Position numbers and translations under genes: made by a program
Part shown: piece after piece, positions 16,501-19,784 of the stretch
Numbering within the stretch: the first letter of the stretch is position 1
Layout of the letters: each line of letters opens with the position of its first letter
Origin: an uncultured Emergencia sp.
Lineage (GTDB): Bacteria > Bacillota > Clostridia > Peptostreptococcales > Anaerovoracaceae
Length of the DNA stretch: 19,784 nt
Assembly (NCBI GenBank): GCA_937997955.1
Contig: CALLDR010000091.1
Location: 1 to 19,784 of the forward strand
Direction of reading: 5' to 3'
Notes under the pieces: model-generated
What the model was told of the DNA's origin: nothing
What the model saw: the letters and a program-made list of their open reading frames with translations, nothing else
Database searches by the model: none

Positions 16501-17264
16501 TGACCAATCAGTTTACCAGCTTTGAAAAGATGGGCAAACAAAACGGCTTCCTGTATTACGTGCCGGCGTCCTATACATCAAAGATTGACCCGACGACCGG
16601 ATTCGCTAATATTTTCAATTTTACCAGGCTGACCAACTTTGAGGCGAGGAAGGACTTCTTCAGCAGATTTGAATCAATTAAATTTGATGAAGAAACGGGC
16701 CTGTTTGTGTTTACCTTCGATTATGATAAGTTTGATTGTGTGCAGACGTTTAAACGAAAGAAATGGACTGCGTATTCAAATGGAAAACGTATTTGCAGAT
16801 ATCGTGAGGAGAAGAACGGACCATGGAAGACGAAACCGATTGAGTTAACCAATGAATTAAAATCAGCTTTGGAAGACGCGGATATCGAGTATATTGGAGC
16901 AGATTTGAGAGAGACGATCAGCAGTCTTGAAGAAAATCAGAAAAACGGAAAGCTCCTCTTTGAATTGCTGTTTTTATTTAAACTGATGATGCAGATGCGA
17001 AACAGCACTTTACAGAATGAAACAGATCAGGAAGATTATATCATATCCTGTGTTAAGAATCGAGACGGCGAGTTTTTCGACAGCCACCGCGATAATAAAG
17101 ACGAGCAGATTTTACCGTGCGACGCAGACGCGAACGGAGCTTACCATATTGCGCTGAAAGGGAAGATGATTATAGACCGTCTCAATGGAGGCTGCGATGA
17201 GAAAAAGCTGACAAAGATCAGTAATGAGGAATGGTTTGAATTTGTGCAGACGAGAGGTATGTAA
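13539..17264 (+). CDS. cas12a: Cas12a (Cpf1), type V-A CRISPR effector nuclease
   Basis: RNA-guided DNA endonuclease that also processes its own pre-crRNA. It has 1241 aa from ATG 13539. ATG 13530 is in frame, but its ribosome binding site AAAGGAG (13522-13528) would be only 1 nt away, against 10 nt for 13539. The N-terminus carries the family VSKTERFELKP. RuvC residues are D851 (GIDRGERN), E936 (VMEDLNYGF) and D1197 (CDADANGAYH); the Nuc arginine is R1154 (QMRNS). Processing residues H746 and K755 match AsCas12a H800 and K809. N516, K522 and N526 in LANGWDQNKEQAN match the PAM contacts N607, K613 and N617 of FnCas12a, so a T-rich TTTV/TTTN-like PAM is expected. No frameshift or missing catalytic residue is seen. 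The gene is visibly more AT-rich than its left neighbours, suggesting transfer. It overlaps cas4 by 1 nt. Confidence 0.98.
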   Translation: MRNNAREFYRDFYGNQIVSKTERFELKPQRATMDNILKYGFLQVDLERAAAYKKVKELMDNYHRSFVEQILSATKMDWSELYDAIMSYRSDNSAENRAALEKAQAKYRKMISKKFSQAKNFKEMFKADMITTLLPSMNLTEEETKAVKYFDKFSTYFTGFHENRKNLYSADDIAVSIPRRITHENFNRYVSNLTVIQKIFLKFPEVIALAKEELRSLPEYEEIDAFFTLDGYNRCLSQRGIDWYNRVEGEINKQINLYIQQEKEKKIKRREFMLQPLYKQILSEKDTPAFVNDIITDDQQVVETIGAYLQDLEREKTLEKLDALFLAAASEMDGIYLNRISLTEVSKYCFGNWAVIDHVMKDHAETVFSSKKHREDYLKRKEVPVKEIEGLLEEKDGSSVSGYFRDAGAITGEVIKTAEAYQSALNGKGGLRETKEKKNAVKALCDVLIKLLHYVKPFAVSEEVERNLEFYTAFDEIYLKLEQFTRIYNRVRNYLTKKPYSEEKCKLNFDCPTLANGWDQNKEQANGAIILIKDGKYYLGILNVKKKPKIEDYVDERLNLDAKGVYKKLIYKLLPGPNKMLPKVFFSKKGIEQFQPSQEILDGYEAGKHKKGDTFDLEFCRKLIDFFKENIEKYPGWDEFGFRFSPTESYTDISQFYKEVADQGYKIRFAGVREKDINKLVDDGSLFLFQIYNKDFAEGAKGTPNLHTLYWKALFCEENLKDVVFKLNGEAELFYRKKSIEKPFVHKKGTKLVNKRLKDGTPIDDRIYREFFAYANGKVDHLSCDAREIWEKVEVKDAVHDIIKDRRYTEDKFFFHVPITMNFKAGEDYYLNQRVNAHIKDNPDVHIIGIDRGERNLIYMSLIDQDGKILNQEEFNLMNNMDYHQKLDQRERNRDHERKSWNSIESIKDLKNGYLSQVIHKITTIMVEKNAIIVMEDLNYGFKRGRFRIEKQVYQKFERMLIEKLNYLVTDKKLDWNEIGGVLKGLQLTNQFTSFEKMGKQNGFLYYVPASYTSKIDPTTGFANIFNFTRLTNFEARKDFFSRFESIKFDEETGLFVFTFDYDKFDCVQTFKRKKWTAYSNGKRICRYREEKNGPWKTKPIELTNELKSALEDADIEYIGADLRETISSLEENQKNGKLLFELLFLFKLMMQMRNSTLQNETDQEDYIISCVKNRDGEFFDSHRDNKDEQILPCDADANGAYHIALKGKMIIDRLNGGCDEKKLTKISNEEWFEFVQTRGM

Positions 17265-17881
17265 TGGATGATCTGATACCGATTTCAAATCTGAACGATT
17301 TTATCTTTTGCCCGGCTTCCATATACTTTCATAAGCTCTATGGAAGTCGGGATACCATGCTCTATCAGAAAAAGCCTCAGCTGGATGGAACAAAGGCCCA
17401 TGAGACGATAGACTGCGGCAGGTATTGCAGCGGGAAGAATGTACTGACCGGTTTGGACGTTTACAGCGCAAAGTATGGCTTAATCGGCAAAATCGATATT
17501 TACGACGGGAACAAGGCAAAACTCATCGAAAGGAAGAAAAGAATCAAGACAATTTATGATGGGTATATCCTGCAGCTATACGGACAGTATTTCGCCATGA
17601 CGGAAATGGGATATCAGGTCAGGCAGCTTGGCTTCTATAGCATGGATGATAATAGAAGCTATTCTGTTCCTCTGCCGGAAGATAATGAGGAGATGTTTGA
17701 ACTGTTTGAGACTGTAGTTGAAAGGCTCCGCACTATGGATATAATGGATTATCGCCAGGAAAACGGAGAGAAGTGCAGAAACTGCATCTATTTTGACGCG
17801 TGTGACAGGGGATATTATGATAAGCCGCCAGGATTTTTCAAAAAAGCAGATACTGGTTTATTATCCTGCCAGAGGAGATAA
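17264..17881 (+). CDS. cas4: Cas4 adaptation nuclease
   Basis: A RecB-like iron-sulfur exonuclease of 205 aa that trims prespacers and helps select PAM-bearing, correctly oriented spacers with Cas1-Cas2. The cluster cysteines are C16 (FIFCPAS) and C171, C174 and C180 (EKCRNCIYFDAC). The nuclease motifs are H46 (GTKAHE), D78 (GLIGKIDIY), E89-R-K91 (LIERKK) and Q104 (ILQLYGQY). Its ATG overlaps the cas12a stop (TAATG), and its last 65 nt overlap the cas1 coding region in another frame. All catalytic and cluster residues are present, so spacer acquisition with PAM selection is expected to be intact. Confidence 0.95.
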   Translation: MDDLIPISNLNDFIFCPASIYFHKLYGSRDTMLYQKKPQLDGTKAHETIDCGRYCSGKNVLTGLDVYSAKYGLIGKIDIYDGNKAKLIERKKRIKTIYDGYILQLYGQYFAMTEMGYQVRQLGFYSMDDNRSYSVPLPEDNEEMFELFETVVERLRTMDIMDYRQENGEKCRNCIYFDACDRGYYDKPPGFFKKADTGLLSCQRR

Positions 17882-18788
17882 GCTGGCCTGCCAGAATGAC
17901 AACATTGTGATTAGAGACAGAGACAATAAAATCAAGCATCAATCGACCTGTTACCGCCTTTTTGCGCTGTTTGTAGTAGGAAATACCACGATTACAACGG
18001 GATTGATACAACGGTCAAAAAAGTTTGGATTTTCTATCTGTTTCTTTTCTATGGGGATGAAGCTGTATGAGGTCATAGGGAGCCGGATGGAGGGAAATAC
18101 GCTGTTAAGGCAGCATCAGTATGAGTACAAGGGTATGGAGCTTGGACAGCGTATCATTGAAAACAAGATCTATAACCAGAGGCAGGCCATCAATTCGATC
18201 CGCAAAAAGACCCTTGAGAATAAACAGGCGATTCGGTATTTGGACAGACAGATTGAGAATCTGCGTCAGGAGACGATGCCGCTGCTGAGCATCCTTGGCG
18301 TGGAAGGATCAGCGGCGAAAACCTATTTCGCGGAGATCTTTGACAATACTTCATGGCAGGGACGAAAACGGCGCATAAAATGTGACTATGTGAATACTGC
18401 GCTGGATATTGGCTATACAGTTCTGTTTCATGTGATTGACGCAATACTTAACATTTATGGGTTCGATACGTATTATGGCGTGCTGCACAGATGCTTCTAT
18501 ATGCGGAAGTCTCTGGTCTGCGATATCATGGAGCCATTCAGGCCAGTTATAGATTTGGAGGTGAGGAAGGCGATCAATCTTCGTCAGATTAAAGAGGAGG
18601 ACTTTGACGTATATGATCATAGAGTAGTACTGAAATGGAAAAAATCATCAGAATATACGGGACTGTTTATGGAGGCTGTTCTGGAGCATAAGGAAGAGAT
18701 CTTCGAGTATATCCAGAGCTATTACAGGAAGTTTATGAAAGGAGCAAAGGCAGAAGAATTTCCGTTTTTCTGCTTGATGGGAGAATGA
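17817..18788 (+). CDS. cas1: Cas1 integrase, type V-A
   Basis: The integrase of the CRISPR adaptation complex, 323 aa from ATG 17817. This start is chosen because AGGGG at 17807-17811 lies 5 nt upstream and the protein then begins MISRQDFSKKQILVYY, as in other type V-A Cas1 proteins; the open frame continues upstream to a TTG at 17793 without a ribosome binding site. The N-terminal beta domain includes the conserved NDNIVI and KHQSTCYRLFA stretches. The helical catalytic domain has E163 (GVEGSAAK), H224 (GVLHRCFY), D236 and E239 (DIMEPFRP), the metal-binding set. It overlaps cas4 by 65 nt upstream and cas2 by 4 nt downstream, so the adaptation genes are probably translationally coupled. Confidence 0.96.
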   Translation: MISRQDFSKKQILVYYPARGDKLACQNDNIVIRDRDNKIKHQSTCYRLFALFVVGNTTITTGLIQRSKKFGFSICFFSMGMKLYEVIGSRMEGNTLLRQHQYEYKGMELGQRIIENKIYNQRQAINSIRKKTLENKQAIRYLDRQIENLRQETMPLLSILGVEGSAAKTYFAEIFDNTSWQGRKRRIKCDYVNTALDIGYTVLFHVIDAILNIYGFDTYYGVLHRCFYMRKSLVCDIMEPFRPVIDLEVRKAINLRQIKEEDFDVYDHRVVLKWKKSSEYTGLFMEAVLEHKEEIFEYIQSYYRKFMKGAKAEEFPFFCLMGE

Positions 18789-19060
18789 TTATTGTAAGCT
18801 ATGATATTGCGGATGATAAGCTGAGACGACATTTTTCTAAGTATCTTAGCCGATTTGGAAGGAGACTTCAATACTCTGTTTTCGAGATAGAGAACAGTGA
18901 GCATATACTGAGCAACATCAGCGCGGACATTGAGAATCGGTTTAAAAAGAAAGTTTCTCAAGCGGACAGCGTGTATGTGTTTCAGTTGTCAAAGACATGT
19001 AAAATCCAGAAGTACGGGTATGCGGTGAATGACGATGCGGACTTTATCTTGATAAAATAA
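18785..19060 (+). CDS. cas2: Cas2, adaptation complex subunit
   Basis: A 91-aa ferredoxin-fold protein that dimerises and bridges Cas1 dimers in the spacer-integration complex. The N-terminal strand MIIVSYDIADDK with D7 is the family hallmark, followed by RFGRRLQYSVFEIE, the conserved R-x-Q-x-S-V-F/Y motif. The C-terminal strand is FILIK. Its ATG overlaps the cas1 stop (ATGA). The array leader follows immediately, with a predicted promoter starting at the stop codon. Confidence 0.96.
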   Translation: MIIVSYDIADDKLRRHFSKYLSRFGRRLQYSVFEIENSEHILSNISADIENRFKKKVSQADSVYVFQLSKTCKIQKYGYAVNDDADFILIK

Positions 19061-19187
19061 TTGCAAACCGGCGTCTCCTGTAGTAATATAGAAGTGAAAA
19101 GTCATTAGATGGATACGGATATTATGATTCATGAACAAATATTGAAGTCAGATAGAACAGAAACTTGTGTACCGATGCGGTTTTGGT
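19061..19187 (+). promoter_or_regulatory. CRISPR leader with predicted pre-crRNA promoter
   Basis: An AT-rich 127-nt leader lies between cas2 and the first repeat. TTGCAA (19061-19066) and TAATAT (19084-19089) are 17 nt apart and could drive the array from about 19096. Each box matches four of six consensus bases, so the promoter call is moderate; read-through from the cas operon is also possible because no terminator is seen after cas2. The leader contains a sequence complementary to the repeat, described separately. No small ORF is evident. Confidence 0.6.
19097..19110 (+). repeat. Anti-repeat element in the CRISPR leader
   Basis: AAAGTCATTAGA at 19098-19109 is the exact reverse complement of TCTAATGACTTT, bases 2-13 of repeat 1 (19189-19200). 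The pairing extends by a G-U pair to 13 bp (19110 with 19188). The similarity to an inverted repeat may continue weakly upstream (shared GTAG and AGT near 19080-19096), and a looser AAGTCAGATAGA lies at 19145-19156. It sits at the predicted transcription start. It may be a decayed inverted repeat or a regulatory hairpin; which one is not decided by the sequence. Confidence 0.65.
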
Positions 19188-19784
19188 GTCTAATGACTTT
19201 AGCTAATTTCTACTGTTGTAGATCAGCAAGGTGATTTCATCACTAAGAGGTCTAATGACTTTAACTAATTTCTACTGTTGTAGATGGGGAGACTCATCAG
19301 GTTGAGGGGCTGGTCTAATGACTTTAACTAATTTCTACTGTTGTAGATTATTTCAGACACAGACCCGACCGCCTGTCTAATGACTTTAGCTAATTTCTAC
19401 TGTTGTAGATCATAGATGCAGTCACGGCAGAGGGAGCAGTCTAATGACTTTAGCTAATTTCTACTGTTGTAGATGAGATCAAAACCAAAAGCAAAAAAAG
19501 CGTCTAATGACTTTAACTAATTTCTACTGTTGTAGATTTGCGCCGAGACACAAGGGAATCACGAGTCTAATGACTTTAACTAATTTCTACTGTTGTAGAT
19601 TTGGCGGCGGCTTATTCTACAATATCGTCTAATGACTTTAACTAATTTCTACTGTTGTAGATTCATCGTCGATGGTCAAATCACAATTGTCTAATGACTT
19701 TAACTAATTTCTACTGTTGTAGATCGCAAATGCTCCGTCGGAGCCTTGCACCGTCTAATGACTTTAACTAATTTCTACTGTTGT
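19188..19784 (+). CRISPR. Type V-A CRISPR array, 10 repeats (last cut by window end), 9 spacers
   Basis: Thirty-six-nt repeats start at 19188, 19250, 19313, 19375, 19439, 19502, 19565, 19627, 19689 and 19753; the last has only 32 nt in the window. Spacers are 26, 27, 26, 28, 27, 27, 26, 26 and 28 nt. The repeat begins GTCTAATGACTTTA and ends with the handle TAATTTCTACTGTTGTAGAT, in which TCTAC and GTAGA form the Cas12a pseudoknot stem with loop TGTT. Repeat position 15 is G in repeats 1, 4 and 5 and A in the others. Processing by Cas12a just before the handle would yield crRNAs with the spacer at the 3' end. The array is on the same strand as the cas genes and continues past the window. Confidence 0.99.

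Noticed and set aside
19061..19187. A tracrRNA gene in the leader
   Set aside because: Cas12a needs no tracrRNA, and the complement covers only the discarded 5' part of the repeat, not the handle; a regulatory or relic role is more consistent.
19224..19752. Self-targeting spacers
   Set aside because: By eye I found no spacer matching elsewhere in this window; this was not a computed search and says nothing about the rest of the genome.

Overview
The window looks like a chromosomal segment of an anaerobic Gram-positive bacterium of the class Clostridia. The reasons are strong AGGAGG-type ribosome binding sites, sigma-A-like promoters, a clostridial pyrimidine salvage pair (deoB-pdp), and a Re-citrate synthase/aconitase/isocitrate dehydrogenase cluster of the kind strict anaerobes use to make 2-oxoglutarate. 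Family level cannot be fixed from this sequence; a gut-type member of the Eubacteriales (for example Anaerovoracaceae or Lachnospiraceae) is a guess. All recognised genes are on the + strand.

Positions 1-5313 carry a tight gene string: rmuC (DNA-recombination-limiting membrane-anchored coiled-coil protein), a calcineurin-like metallophosphoesterase, deoB (phosphopentomutase), pdp (pyrimidine-nucleoside phosphorylase) and a REC-PAS response regulator, closed by an intrinsic terminator. DeoB and Pdp act together: Pdp frees the base and (deoxy)ribose-1-phosphate, and DeoB converts the sugar to the 5-phosphate for central metabolism. Positions 5341-5576 hold four 50-bp palindromic units in exact 62-nt tandem periodicity.

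Positions 5627-10981 are a second operon with a near-consensus promoter and a palindromic operator candidate: Re-citrate synthase, a GntR/FCD regulator, a single-chain aconitase and an isocitrate dehydrogenase. Together they run acetyl-CoA + oxaloacetate to citrate, isocitrate and 2-oxoglutarate, the oxidative half of an incomplete TCA cycle that supplies glutamate. The operon ends in a strong terminator.

Positions 11258-13373 hold a drug-efflux-like MFS transporter followed by a LURP-one-related protein. The transporter is preceded by a 12-codon leader ORF whose codons form one arm of mutually exclusive RNA helices, the layout of an attenuator that senses translation.

Positions 13457-19784 are a type V-A CRISPR-Cas locus: cas12a, cas4, cas1 and cas2 in overlapping order, then an AT-rich leader and an array of at least 10 repeats and 9 spacers that runs off the window end. 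Cas12a keeps its RuvC and Nuc residues, crRNA-processing residues and the PAM-contact trio of FnCas12a, and the 20-nt crRNA handle is identical to that of Francisella novicida. The most unusual signal is a 13-nt element in the leader, at the predicted transcript start, that is complementary to the 5' end of the first repeat.
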